Assembly (NCBI GenBank): GCA_964594075.1
Contig: CAZQKW010000001.1
Span: 77,020 to 141,019, forward strand
Length of the DNA: 64,000 bases
Source of the DNA: CAZQKW01 sp964594075
GTDB taxonomy: Bacteria > Desulfobacterota > WTBG01 > CAIYCZ01
Reading direction: 5' to 3'
Part shown: in pieces, positions 52,685 through 61,494 of the stretch
Numbering within the stretch: the stretch's first letter is position 1
How the letters are laid out: every line of letters begins with the position of its first letter
Notes under the pieces: generated by a model
What the model was told of the DNA's origin: nothing
The model's database searches: none
The model's input: the letters and a program-made list of their open reading frames with translations, nothing else
Position numbers and translations under genes: made by a program

Positions 52685-53077
52685 TTATGAGTCATCTTTT
52701 CTTTTTTGTAAAATATGTCCAAGCAACTTACCAACCACATAATATTGAACTGTCCCAAATAAGGCAAAAAAAATCAGTGGCGACAAAATTGATAAATTAA
52801 TGTCGGAAGTCCCAAATGTTTTCAAAAAAAATGCCTTAAAAAATCCATATAAAAGGCTTATAGGAAAATCTAAGGCTATAAGGATAAACCAAAAAAATTC
52901 AATCTGAGCTTCCTGGCGATTAGTAAAAATTAAAGCAGTGATAATTAATACAATGGTCAAATTTGATAAAGCAAAAGGAATACCCATGTCATTTAGTTGC
53001 AGGCGACGAAATATAAGGAAGAACAATAAAAAAAATCCGAATAAAATTGTTCCCCAAAAAATAAACGGTAGAATCAT
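52685..53077 (-). CDS. Small membrane protein, family X copy 1
   Basis: 130 residues, four hydrophobic segments. AGAGGG is 9 bases before ATG 53077. The part FWFILIALDFPISLLYGFF resembles FFFAFFIDFPLSILFQMV of the 55.7-kb protein, and both end in a membrane helix then charged residues, so the two form a family. Candidate immunity protein by position; function unproved. Confidence 0.55.
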   Translation of the reverse strand: MILPFIFWGTILFGFFLLFFLIFRRLQLNDMGIPFALSNLTIVLIITALIFTNRQEAQIEFFWFILIALDFPISLLYGFFKAFFLKTFGTSDINLSILSPLIFFALFGTVQYYVVGKLLGHILQKRKDDS

Positions 53078-53350
53078 TTAAAGTGACCCTCTTTGTTTAG
53101 ATCGGAAATTATCTTTTTGGCAAAAAATTAAAATAGTCCAGTCACGATAGATTTGTGCACCAATGAGATTATTGGATTTTAAAGGCCAATTCCGCGGATC
53201 CTTTGGCAAATTTAAAAGGCAATCACTCGGACAGATTACCCTAACACTGCCTTCTTAACACTACAGTTCATAGGTTGCAGGCCAGACTATCTTGTCCAGG
53301 AACAGGGGTGCAGTCCAAAAGAACTTTAATTTTTAGAATAACCCTTTAGA

Positions 53351-53778
53351 TCAAAACCATTCTCTCCATCCCCCATTTTTGAAAGCTTTCCCCATAAACG
53401 CACCCAAGATTGCGGGGATAGATAAGATAAAATCAAGCAGAAGTTGAAAAGGCCATAAATTATGAGAATTAGGCGTAACTAACGTCTCCAACAAATCTGC
53501 AAGAGGGAAAAGTAGCATTGTTGATAAACCTAAAGCCCACCACAAGTGTGGCCTAATAAACCCAAGAACAAATCCACTAAAAAAAAAAGGGTAAGAACAG
53601 ACGGGAAAAATGCAAAGTTTGCACTTGCCGTTGCAATAAATGGAAATAATGGCGATTCAAGTTTTTCCTTAATTCCACCAGGTATGAGATATGGAGGCAG
53701 CACGACAGCAACAAAGCCCATAACTGCCGCTAAAACAAACGGGGGCACATCAAGCCAAAAGCTAAATTTTTTAGACAT
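53351..53778 (-). pseudogene. Membrane protein, family Y copy, frameshifted in a T10 tract
   Basis: Two overlapping frames (53530-53778 and 53351-53545) together match the intact protein at 56454-56867. The break is at ten T residues (plus strand A run 53579-53588). With one more T the product reads LFFFSGFVLGFIRPHLWWAL, matching LLFVSGFILGRMGPRIWWLL of the paralogue. It is either a true frameshift, slippage-restored expression, or a sequencing error. Confidence 0.7.
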
Positions 53779-54088
53779 AATAATTTATCTTCTTATTTTA
53801 TTACTCTCCAAAATAATCTAAACCAGCAGTTCTGAAAAAAGCTAACTGTTTGATATTACTTTACCCACTGTCACTTTTAAAAAACAGGTTTGCACTGTGT
53901 GTTATATGCTGTCCAAAAAAAAATGACAGCAACGAGCTTTATATATCCCAAAGTTGCCTTAAAACGGCTAAAAATAAGAGGCCTTGAGCTACGTTGTGTC
54001 AGGACTTATATCTGATAATTTGAATCTATTGCGCAAAATGCTGTCCAAATTATAAAGTTGTTTTGGACCCGTGTGCCTTTACTTTTCT
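53779..54088. other. 310-base intergenic region
   Basis: No gene seen. The word ATGCTGTCCAAA occurs twice (53906-53917 and 54038-54049). Confidence 0.4.
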
Positions 54089-55039
54089 CTAATAGTTATT
54101 TGTAATTGTTCTTAAGTTTGTACCATCGGCATCAATAATTCGTATCTGGCCTTTTCCTCTACCTCTTTTTTCATGCTCCAAGAAAAGAATTTTATTACCA
54201 TCCGGCGTGAAAGTTGAGAATGATTTATAATGTGTTGTATGGGTAAGTTGTTTTTGTCTTTTATTATTCCTATTCATTATCCATATTTCTATATTTGTAT
54301 AAGAGTCATTTTCATAATTAGTGCCCTTGGATGATAGAAAAACAATTTTCTGTCCATCAAAAGAGATATTCACAAATGATACGTCCTTTTCCATTTCAAG
54401 CAAACGTGCAGATTTAGAATCGGCGATGTTCATTACCCAAATTTCTACTCTTTGATTTTTATTGAGGATTGAATAATAAATTTTATTCTTATCATATAAA
54501 AAAAGCGGATTAGACTCCCCGATGTTTGTAAAAGTCAATCTTTTTTGATCTGATCCATCAGCATTCATAATAAATATCTCATTATTATAGGTTTGCAACT
54601 GGCGTGTAAAAACTATTTTACACCCATCGGGTGAAAAGGACGGACTTGAATCATAATGCTTCATGTTTGTTAATCGTACCTGATTAGAACCATCAGAGTT
54701 CATCACATAAATATGTCCGGTATTGTTATCATCACGCTCTGATACAAAAACTATTTTTAAGCCATCTGGTGAAAATTTTGCCTCGCCCTCGTAAGAATTA
54801 GTATTTGTTAATCTTTTCCAATTCGATCCATCGCGATTAACTATACAAATATCACCCGCATTATAACGAATGGATCCAAAGACAATTTTTGTTCCATCAG
54901 GAGACATCGAAGGGTTACTGCCATAATACTCTCCGCCATTGTAATATCTAAATCCTCTGCCATTTTTTATGTCTATTTTTGAACAATTTGTCATAAACAT
55001 GATGGCAAAAAGGATTATTACCAATCTATTTAAACGCAT
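54089..55039 (-). CDS. TolB-like beta-propeller lipoprotein
   Basis: 316 residues: signal with lipobox MTNC, then about six PD40/WD40-like repeats with the recurring phrase FSPDG.KI.F.S....G.I (for example FSPDGLKIVFVSERDD and IYVMNSDGSNQVRLTN). TolB-type propellers bind proteins in the periplasm. GGAAAGAGG stands before the ATG. AT-rich; it sits among toxin and immunity remnants and may be a passenger. Confidence 0.8.
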   Translation of the reverse strand: MRLNRLVIILFAIMFMTNCSKIDIKNGRGFRYYNGGEYYGSNPSMSPDGTKIVFGSIRYNAGDICIVNRDGSNWKRLTNTNSYEGEAKFSPDGLKIVFVSERDDNNTGHIYVMNSDGSNQVRLTNMKHYDSSPSFSPDGCKIVFTRQLQTYNNEIFIMNADGSDQKRLTFTNIGESNPLFLYDKNKIYYSILNKNQRVEIWVMNIADSKSARLLEMEKDVSFVNISFDGQKIVFLSSKGTNYENDSYTNIEIWIMNRNNKRQKQLTHTTHYKSFSTFTPDGNKILFLEHEKRGRGKGQIRIIDADGTNLRTITNNY

Positions 55040-55077
55040 TTTCTACCTCTTTCCCAATGCAATTCATCTTAAACTCG

Positions 55078-55332
55078 TTAAAGGCCCAAAGGTGTAATTA
55101 AAGAACACGCAAAAAAAACATGTATGCCAAATTTAATTGGAACATTTTTGCATGTTAGAGGACATTTTTTGCTTTCTTTACAGAGTATACGATCACATTT
55201 AAGCTTCGAGGGGAATAGAAAGTTTGGATACCAAAATTCTAATGCATTATCACGATAACAAATATCATGCTGCCTACATGCTTCGTCAACACAATCTTTT
55301 CTCTTTATAAGGCTGGTTATGGGTGACCCCAA
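55078..55332 (-). pseudogene. Orphan PLA2-like toxin C-terminus
   Basis: 84 residues with CVDEACRQHDICYRDNA, the Ca-dependent phospholipase-A2 active-site pattern (CC..HD.CY), and later paired cysteines (CDRILCKESKKCPLTC). There is no Rhs core or signal upstream: homology stops at about 55325, where an unrelated segment begins. It is interpreted as a displaced C-terminal tip of an Rhs-type protein. Confidence 0.6.
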
Positions 55333-55595
55333 GCCAAGGTAAAGATTTATTAAAACAATTCACTAAAACAACCATATATTCGGCGAGAGAGCCAAAAGGG
55401 CGGCTGTTGAGGCCAATGATGGACCTCGGGAGGGACACTATCGGGCCTCTCACTGAATTTTGCAACCTGGATAGGGGATGCTGGGAGGTCCCGAACGCAT
55501 GCGGGGCATGCCGGATACTGATAACAATCAGGTGCGGAATTCGCTTACCGGTGAGAATGTTGCCGAAGCAATATGAAAAGTTCAAACTGAACTAA
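55323..55595 (+). other. Unassigned GC-richer segment
   Basis: A 90-codon plus-strand frame (MTPSQGKDLLKQFTKT, LLRPMMDLGRDTIGPLTE) with a matching open frame on the other strand. Neither is recognised. The segment is more GC-rich than its flanks and abuts the orphan toxin end exactly, so it may be the edge of an inserted element. Confidence 0.3.
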
Positions 55596-55709
55596 AGGCA
55601 GTGGTATGTCTAAAATCCGAAGAGGAATTTACCGCATTGAAAATGCAATTGTTTTTATGTTTTCAACCTTTTGCTTGACAGGAGTAATATAGGATGACCC
55701 CTTTAACCA

Positions 55710-56012
55710 TTAACTGCGAAATATTTTAGTCAGTTTGATTATAATGGCCGCAATTATTAACCACCATATTGCACCGAGAAAAAAATGTGAAAAAGTCAAC
55801 CACCAGAAACTGACTGCAATAATATTGTTAGTGTGTTCTCTTAATAAACTGGTCACCATTTGGAATAGTATTGACAAAGGAAAATCTATAAAAAATGCAA
55901 AAAAAAATGGCCATGTCTCTTCTTTTGACTTTAAGAAATATCCATATGGAAAAACCAGAAGAACGAGGGCAGTATGAATAGCTACCACAATAATAATAGT
56001 AGATTTTTTCAT
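55710..56012 (-). CDS. Small membrane protein, family X copy 2
   Basis: 100 residues from ATG 56012 with three hydrophobic segments (IIIVVAIHTALVLLVFPYGY, FFFAFFIDFPLSILF, FLGAIWWLIIAAIIIKL). Similar to the 52.7-kb protein in the DFPLSIL/DFPISLL segment. It lies between the orphan toxin end and the RAYT remnant. Candidate immunity protein. Confidence 0.5.
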   Translation of the reverse strand: MKKSTIIIVVAIHTALVLLVFPYGYFLKSKEETWPFFFAFFIDFPLSILFQMVTSLLREHTNNIIAVSFWWLTFSHFFLGAIWWLIIAAIIIKLTKIFRS

Positions 56013-56056
56013 ATTAAAGTAAGGGTATAAAGGGAATATAAACGGGGCAGCGCCCT

Positions 56057-56287
56057 TTATTGCGTCTCTTCCCGCGGCCTGCCCTGAGGTTTGCATGCCA
56101 AAGACCTTTGCAGCTTGTTTTCTATCTGCCCGATAAACTTCTCGGTACCAACACCCAGACCCCTGCCGGTCTTTATTCGCATCTCACGGCATAACTCTTC
56201 GTCCTCGGCCCGCAGAAAACTTTTCCATTCTGCTGCCTCTAAGGAAAATTTCTGCATATCCTTGTGCCCAGGCACAATACTGCTCAT
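56057..56287 (-). pseudogene. RAYT-like transposase C-terminus, third copy
   Basis: About 76 codons: EWKSFLRAEDEELCREMRIK, then GLGVGTEKFIGQIENKLQRS and a basic GRPREETQ end. The G.PLG...FI..IE..L.R.L...GRP pattern is that of REP-associated tyrosine transposases. This copy keeps more sequence than the other two but also lacks the HUH/Tyr catalytic part. It ends in AATAAAGGGCGCTGCCCC. Confidence 0.65.
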
Positions 56288-56427
56288 AATTCTATCTGCT
56301 CTTCAAATATAGTTTGTTGGTAATTTCCACGTTGGGTTGGTTATATGATGGGGTATTTTGGCTATGATGATGAGTGGTTGACTCGGATTGCTGTGGAGAA
56401 TAATAGGAAAAAAAGCGGCATCAATTG

Positions 56428-56449
56428 AAAAGGGTGCTGCCCCCTTTTT
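56428..56449 (-). repeat. REP-like site beside the immunity gene
   Basis: AAAAGGGTGCTGCCCCCTTT is a further variant of the RAYT-associated site, 5 bases past the end of the family-Y membrane protein gene. Confidence 0.4.
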
Positions 56450-56453
56450 CTCT

Positions 56454-56867
56454 CTATTTCATTTTTCTCCTACTGCTAAAATATGCCCCAATAATTGCAG
56501 GAATGGTAAAAAATCCAAAAAATAAAAACTCAAAAGGCCATAAGTTATGTGAAGTGAGAGAACTTTGCATTTCGTATGAGGCCGCAACTGGGAAAATAAG
56601 CATTGTCAACAAACCAAGCAACCACCAAATTCTTGGTCCCATTCTGCCTAGTATAAATCCCGAAACAAAAAGTAAAACAATTGTTGGAACAAAAATACAC
56701 TCCTCAAATATATAACTGACTATTGAGACAATCGAATTTTCTTTTCCGCCCACTTCCATTCCTTTAATAAATAAAATTGGCAGTAAAAAAGCAATAAAAC
56801 CAAAGAATGGCGATAAAATGAGAGCAAGTAATACTGTTATCTGTTTTTTAAAGACAACTTTATTTCT
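56454..56867 (-). CDS. Small membrane protein, putative immunity to the Rhs toxin (family Y)
   Basis: 137 residues from ATG 56867, four membrane helices (QITVLLALILSPFFGFIAFL, IFVPTIVLLFVSGFILG, IWWLLGLLTMLIFPVAA, FEFLFFGFFTIPAIIGA). It begins 13 bases after the rhs stop on the same strand, the standard place for an immunity gene; the longer frame from 56930 overlaps rhs by 50 bases. A broken paralogue lies at 53.4 kb. A membrane immunity protein against a phospholipase-type toxin is plausible but unproved. Confidence 0.6.
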   Translation of the reverse strand, partial: RNKVVFKKQITVLLALILSPFFGFIAFLLPILFIKGMEVGGKENSIVSIVSYIFEECIFVPTIVLLFVSGFILGRMGPRIWWLLGLLTMLIFPVAASYEMQSSLTSHNLWPFEFLFFGFFTIPAIIGAYFSSRRKMK

Positions 56868-56880
56868 CATAAGAATTTTC

Positions 56881-59800
56881 TCAACTTGTTTTGCAGAATT
56901 TTTTTGCAACTTTGTAGCTTGGGAAATCACCCGGGATTTTTACATAGCCATGTAATTTAGCGCAATAATAGTTTGGTTTTTGCGGATTATCATTGTTCGT
57001 GAAAAGACATTTTTTAAAGCATTCTTTAACGTTATAATTACATAAATCACATTCAACCGAACAATCGCTTTTCCATGAATTTGATGTACACTTATTTTTG
57101 TCATAGCATTCATCATGTTCTGCGCAACATTCCAAACGACATGCGGTCTCTAAAAAATCAGGTATACCATCACATCCGATATTATCAAGTCCAAGGCGAT
57201 CAGTATATTTCAAAGGATTTCCATCAGAATAGGAAAAAAGATTTAAACCAGCATCTAACCCAATCGGATCCGCTGTCATATACCTCCCCGTCCTCGGATC
57301 ATAATAGCGGTGCCAGTTATAATGCAATCCGCTCTCTTCATCATAATATTGCCCCGGAAACCGAAAGTTGTTGGTGACCCTTGATCTCTCGTCAACCTGC
57401 GCTGCCCCAAACGGGTCATAGGCAGCCCGCCACACAACGGTCCCGTTTCTATCAGTCATGGCCAGCGGCGTGCCCAAGTGGTCATTATGATAATAGAAAA
57501 TATTGTCACTGCCATCAATCATTGCAAGCCGGGTGGAACCGGCATATACATAGCCTGCAATCAGGCTGCCGCTCGCGGTGGTTTCCACTATGAGATTCCC
57601 GTCAAGATCATAATGATATATGGTGGTATTTTCCCCTGCCACTTTCTTCACCCGCTGTCCCTTTGCGTTATAAACATATTCCGCCCGCACCGCGCCGTTA
57701 GTAACCTTTATCAGTTGATTATTTACATTGTACCAATAAGTATACACGCCATCAGAGATGATATTGCCGTTTGCATCATAGCTATAGGGCGTAATACCCC
57801 CGTCATTATTAATTGCTGTTATCTGGTCTTTTCCTGTGGCGTAAGAATACCGTTCCATCCCTGAAAACAGTACTGGACGGGGCAGCGTATCAAGCTGGGT
57901 GATAAAGCTTATGTTGTTGTTAAAATCATAACCATATACACGATTGACAATGGTTCCTGCCTGTATACTCTTAACCTGATACTTCTGATCACGGCTCACA
58001 CTCGTTTGAATATGTGCTTCCGGAAAATTCATGGCATTGAATTCGCCAAAGGGTTCATAACCGAATCCATCAGCGATTGGTTCTTTATCGAGAAAAACGC
58101 TTGAGATATTGCCAGAGGTATCGCGCTGGTATTCAACCACCGCGCCATGCGGATACGTAACCTTTGTCAACGCATTGTTTCGGTTATATTCATAACGCGT
58201 CACATACGTAGTGTTGCCGATGGTAGTGCGCTGCTCTATAACATTGCCCTGCCCATCATAATCATACCGTGTTGTCCCAGAGGCATCGGTCACTGTCGTG
58301 AGCCTGCCCCGACCGTTAAGAGCGGTTGTTTCATCATAGCGGTACTCAATATCGGGCTCATCCGGAAAATCAATTCCGGTCACTCGGGAAAGAGCGTCAT
58401 AATCATAGCTCACCGTGACACCCTTGGCATCGGTCTTTGACTTTACATTCCCAGATTCATCGTAGGTATATACGGTGATGCCGGTATCCGGTGAATGTAT
58501 TTCAAGCAGCCTTCCCAGATCATCGTATCTGTAAGTAGTACTTTTCCCTTCAGCGTCCTTGACCATAGTGAGATTATCATGGGCATCATATTGGTATTCT
58601 GTTACTGCTTCCGTTGATGTGCCGTAAGCTTGCATCACCTTTGTTAACCGGTTCAACTCATCATAAACATATATAGTCACAACTTGTGCGGGAACTGATT
58701 CCATTACAGTGCGGTTGCCATTGCCATCATAGGTAAACGCACTGAAAGAATTATCAGGATTTTTTATTTTATTGAGTCGGTTAAAATGATCATATTCAAA
58801 ATCAAGATATTTCTTGAGGATACCCTGGGCATCAAAAACTTCTTCTCGCGTCTTGTTGCCAACATCGTCATAGGTATAGGTTATGTAGTTTCCCAGAGTA
58901 TCTGTGATACGTATCAAGCGGTTTGCTTGATTATAGGAATAGGAAATCTGATTTCCCTCCGGCATGGTAACGGTGGAAACGTTACCATGTGCATCATATA
59001 AATAAGTGGTGATACCTGAGTTGGTGCTAACAGTTTTTATACGGTTGGCATAATCATAGGTATAGCGCGTAACATTGCCGTTGCCATCGGTAACCGAACC
59101 TACGTTGTGGTTGGCATCATAGTCTGCATAAATTACTGCACCGGCCGCATTTGTTGTTGAAACGAGATAGCCCTTGACCAGATCATATACAGTAATTGAC
59201 ACATCGTCAACATCGGCACGCGGCCCATCCGTCTGCGTCCTTTGTCCGCGCTCATTATATTGATGCGTCGTAATATAGGATACCGATTGCCCACGTGAAT
59301 AACCCTGAACGGTCTCAGACACCAGGTTGCCGGCGGCATCATACTGATACGTTTTAACTTTGTGGCGTGAGGGAGTGTCAACACTGGGTTCAATCAGAGT
59401 CGTGATTTCATTGAAAATTTCATGATACGTGTAGGTGGTGGTGCGTTCCAGCGGCGTGCCTGCTGCCTCGGTTTTGGTGAGCATATTGCCCCGTTCATCA
59501 TAGGTCATTGCAGTAATGAGGCCGTTCGCGTCAATGGTGCGGCGGATATTCCACTGCTCGTCAAAGTCGTAGCGCGTTGCTGCGGCTCCGCAGGATGAAC
59601 AACCACCGCCGGTTTTGCCGGTCCTCTCAATACGCCAACTCTCTCCGCCAAATTCATTCCCCTGTTCAATAATAAGTGTTTCCCGACCGCCGCGAGAATC
59701 AGTAGTAACCACCATGCGTGTATCGTTTATGACTTCCTCAACTGCTATATTGTCCACAAAGACATCGCTGACAGGGGCAGGTGCCTGTATGATAACTGAA

Positions 59801-61482
59801 TCAAGGCGGTTGGCTGGACGTTTGAACAGATATTTGCCGGCATATTCACAATCAAGCCAGATATTAAAATACTGATAACCATGATCCAGGGTTGTATCAG
59901 CCTCAATCTCAACCCGGTGCCATGCATCTGCTGTCACGCCGCTGCGGATGAATTCACCCAAATTTTCCTCGCCATGGACCAGTTCTGAATACAGGTTGCG
60001 CTCTTTGGTAAATTTGAGCGTAACACCGTATTCGTCGTTGTCCCGGCTATTATCAAAAACCTTGACCCAGAAATCCTGATTTGTCGCTGAGGCAACCCAC
60101 AGGTCAAAAGAAATCTTCAATACCGTTACCCCGCCTGCCGGGTTCGTCAATCTCATGCTTCCCGGATGCAACCTGACGGCACTGTTGCCGCTATTGAGGG
60201 GATCGGGGTCGCCTGCTACATTGACGGTGCCGGTGACTGCCGACCATTGCGGGCTGATCCCATTTTGAAAGTCATCGGCAAAGAGTTCCTGTGCGGGCGC
60301 ATAATTTATCTCAACGCTTCCGCTTCCACCAGAATTGCCTTTTTTGATAATTCGGCCCAGATGGTCATATTCGTATATGGCCAAAATATTGTTATTGTCA
60401 TCAATAACCCGCATAAGATTGTGCGGTGCTTCAAGATCAGAATAAATAAACCGTTTTTTAGAGCCATCCGGGTAGATCACAGCAGACAAGTTTTCCTGTT
60501 CGTAGGAAAAGCTGAACTGGTTGCCATTCGGATCAACAATTGCTTTCAAATGATTTGCCTCGTAGATAAACTGAAGTTCCCTGCCATAGGAATCTGCAAC
60601 TTTTTGCAACTGCCCATCCGCCGCATAGGTCATAGTGAGCATATTATTGGCTGGATCTGTAATACGGAGAAGCTTACCGTTGGTATTGAAGATGTAACGG
60701 GTGCCATCCTTTAATGTTGATACGAATTCCGAACCCTGTTTGTTTAAAACGCTTCGGTCGTAGGGTGCTGATTGGTAGTTCCCGTCACCGAGAGAACGAT
60801 ACACCCAGCCAAAACCGGTTTCTCCCCGAATAGTAACTGTGCCTGAAGCTGGATTTTCGGCGAGCGTTATCAGGTAGCTATGCGACCAGCCGTAACCCAC
60901 GCTGCGGTCAAGACGCAGCTTATTGTTGTAGTGAATTTCAAATCGGGGCGCCAGGCTATGGGGCGCTAACTGGACTAAGTTAAGACTAAATCTGCCGCCG
61001 TTTTCTCCTCCGCCTCCGGGTCCTCCGCCCCCGGGTCCGCCACCGCCAATGCAGCACACGTCAGGAGGGCAGTCGGGAGCAGGGAAGCTATCTGCGGTGG
61101 GAGCGCAGCTCGAATAATATTCATCTGCACACACTATCTGCATTCCGTTGTGATTTTTCTGACATTCGGCCATAGTGTCATAAGCGCACATATCTATGGG
61201 AAAGCAGTGGGGCTGACAGACGCATGAATCTCCTTCACAGTCATACTGTCTCTCATAGGCGGCATATTTGATGAATGGATAGCCATAGAGATTGCCTACC
61301 CAAGGCTCGCACCACTGTTCCGCATACACCGGCATATACGGCGCACGATTGCAGCTTTTGCCAGCACAGGCAGAAGGGAAATCAACAAGATACGGACAAT
61401 CTGCGGCTGTCTCTAAAGGCAAGGCAAAGACAGACACCATGGTTAGAATGATTACTATTGGCTTCATAGATATGTGAACCAT
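56881..61482 (-). CDS. Secreted Rhs-family polymorphic toxin with PLA2-like C-terminus
   Basis: About 1533 residues. Signal peptide (IVIILTMVSVFALPLETAA), Cys-rich part (~33-148), Gly/Pro linker (GGGGPGGGGPGGGG), RHS/YD repeats from ~165, a ~187-residue lectin-like insertion (~400-590), then long YD repeats and the Rhs core (YYHNDHLGTPLAMTD, YDPFGAAQ, GLHYNWHRYYDPRTGRYMTA). After DRLGLDN a variable 101-residue tip has ETACRLECCAEHDECYDK, a phospholipase-A2-like active site. The core should wrap and release the tip. The start is ATG 61482 after GAAGAA; TTG 61494 is possible. Confidence 0.9.
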   Translation of the reverse strand: MVHISMKPIVIILTMVSVFALPLETAADCPYLVDFPSACAGKSCNRAPYMPVYAEQWCEPWVGNLYGYPFIKYAAYERQYDCEGDSCVCQPHCFPIDMCAYDTMAECQKNHNGMQIVCADEYYSSCAPTADSFPAPDCPPDVCCIGGGGPGGGGPGGGGENGGRFSLNLVQLAPHSLAPRFEIHYNNKLRLDRSVGYGWSHSYLITLAENPASGTVTIRGETGFGWVYRSLGDGNYQSAPYDRSVLNKQGSEFVSTLKDGTRYIFNTNGKLLRITDPANNMLTMTYAADGQLQKVADSYGRELQFIYEANHLKAIVDPNGNQFSFSYEQENLSAVIYPDGSKKRFIYSDLEAPHNLMRVIDDNNNILAIYEYDHLGRIIKKGNSGGSGSVEINYAPAQELFADDFQNGISPQWSAVTGTVNVAGDPDPLNSGNSAVRLHPGSMRLTNPAGGVTVLKISFDLWVASATNQDFWVKVFDNSRDNDEYGVTLKFTKERNLYSELVHGEENLGEFIRSGVTADAWHRVEIEADTTLDHGYQYFNIWLDCEYAGKYLFKRPANRLDSVIIQAPAPVSDVFVDNIAVEEVINDTRMVVTTDSRGGRETLIIEQGNEFGGESWRIERTGKTGGGCSSCGAAATRYDFDEQWNIRRTIDANGLITAMTYDERGNMLTKTEAAGTPLERTTTYTYHEIFNEITTLIEPSVDTPSRHKVKTYQYDAAGNLVSETVQGYSRGQSVSYITTHQYNERGQRTQTDGPRADVDDVSITVYDLVKGYLVSTTNAAGAVIYADYDANHNVGSVTDGNGNVTRYTYDYANRIKTVSTNSGITTYLYDAHGNVSTVTMPEGNQISYSYNQANRLIRITDTLGNYITYTYDDVGNKTREEVFDAQGILKKYLDFEYDHFNRLNKIKNPDNSFSAFTYDGNGNRTVMESVPAQVVTIYVYDELNRLTKVMQAYGTSTEAVTEYQYDAHDNLTMVKDAEGKSTTYRYDDLGRLLEIHSPDTGITVYTYDESGNVKSKTDAKGVTVSYDYDALSRVTGIDFPDEPDIEYRYDETTALNGRGRLTTVTDASGTTRYDYDGQGNVIEQRTTIGNTTYVTRYEYNRNNALTKVTYPHGAVVEYQRDTSGNISSVFLDKEPIADGFGYEPFGEFNAMNFPEAHIQTSVSRDQKYQVKSIQAGTIVNRVYGYDFNNNISFITQLDTLPRPVLFSGMERYSYATGKDQITAINNDGGITPYSYDANGNIISDGVYTYWYNVNNQLIKVTNGAVRAEYVYNAKGQRVKKVAGENTTIYHYDLDGNLIVETTASGSLIAGYVYAGSTRLAMIDGSDNIFYYHNDHLGTPLAMTDRNGTVVWRAAYDPFGAAQVDERSRVTNNFRFPGQYYDEESGLHYNWHRYYDPRTGRYMTADPIGLDAGLNLFSYSDGNPLKYTDRLGLDNIGCDGIPDFLETACRLECCAEHDECYDKNKCTSNSWKSDCSVECDLCNYNVKECFKKCLFTNNDNPQKPNYYCAKLHGYVKIPGDFPSYKVAKKFCKTS
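59731..60291 (-). other. Lectin-like domain inserted in the Rhs repeats
   Basis: Encodes residues ~402-588 of the Rhs protein: FADDFQNGISPQWSAVTGTV, ISFDLWVASATNQDFWVKVF, WHRVEIEADTT and VFVDNIAVEEV. This is the jelly-roll (concanavalin/LamG-like) pattern with DDF start and DNI end. YD repeats flank it on both sides. Possible target-binding module. Confidence 0.6.
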
Positions 61483-61494
61483 TTTCTTCGACAA

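Noticed and set aside
55333..55600. Group II intron or retroelement piece
   Set aside because: No domain V-like hairpin, reverse-transcriptase motif or maturase motif could be identified.
57075..60714. Several long plus-strand frames opposite the rhs gene
   Set aside because: They arise from the repetitive codon pattern of the YD repeats and have no start signals or family features.
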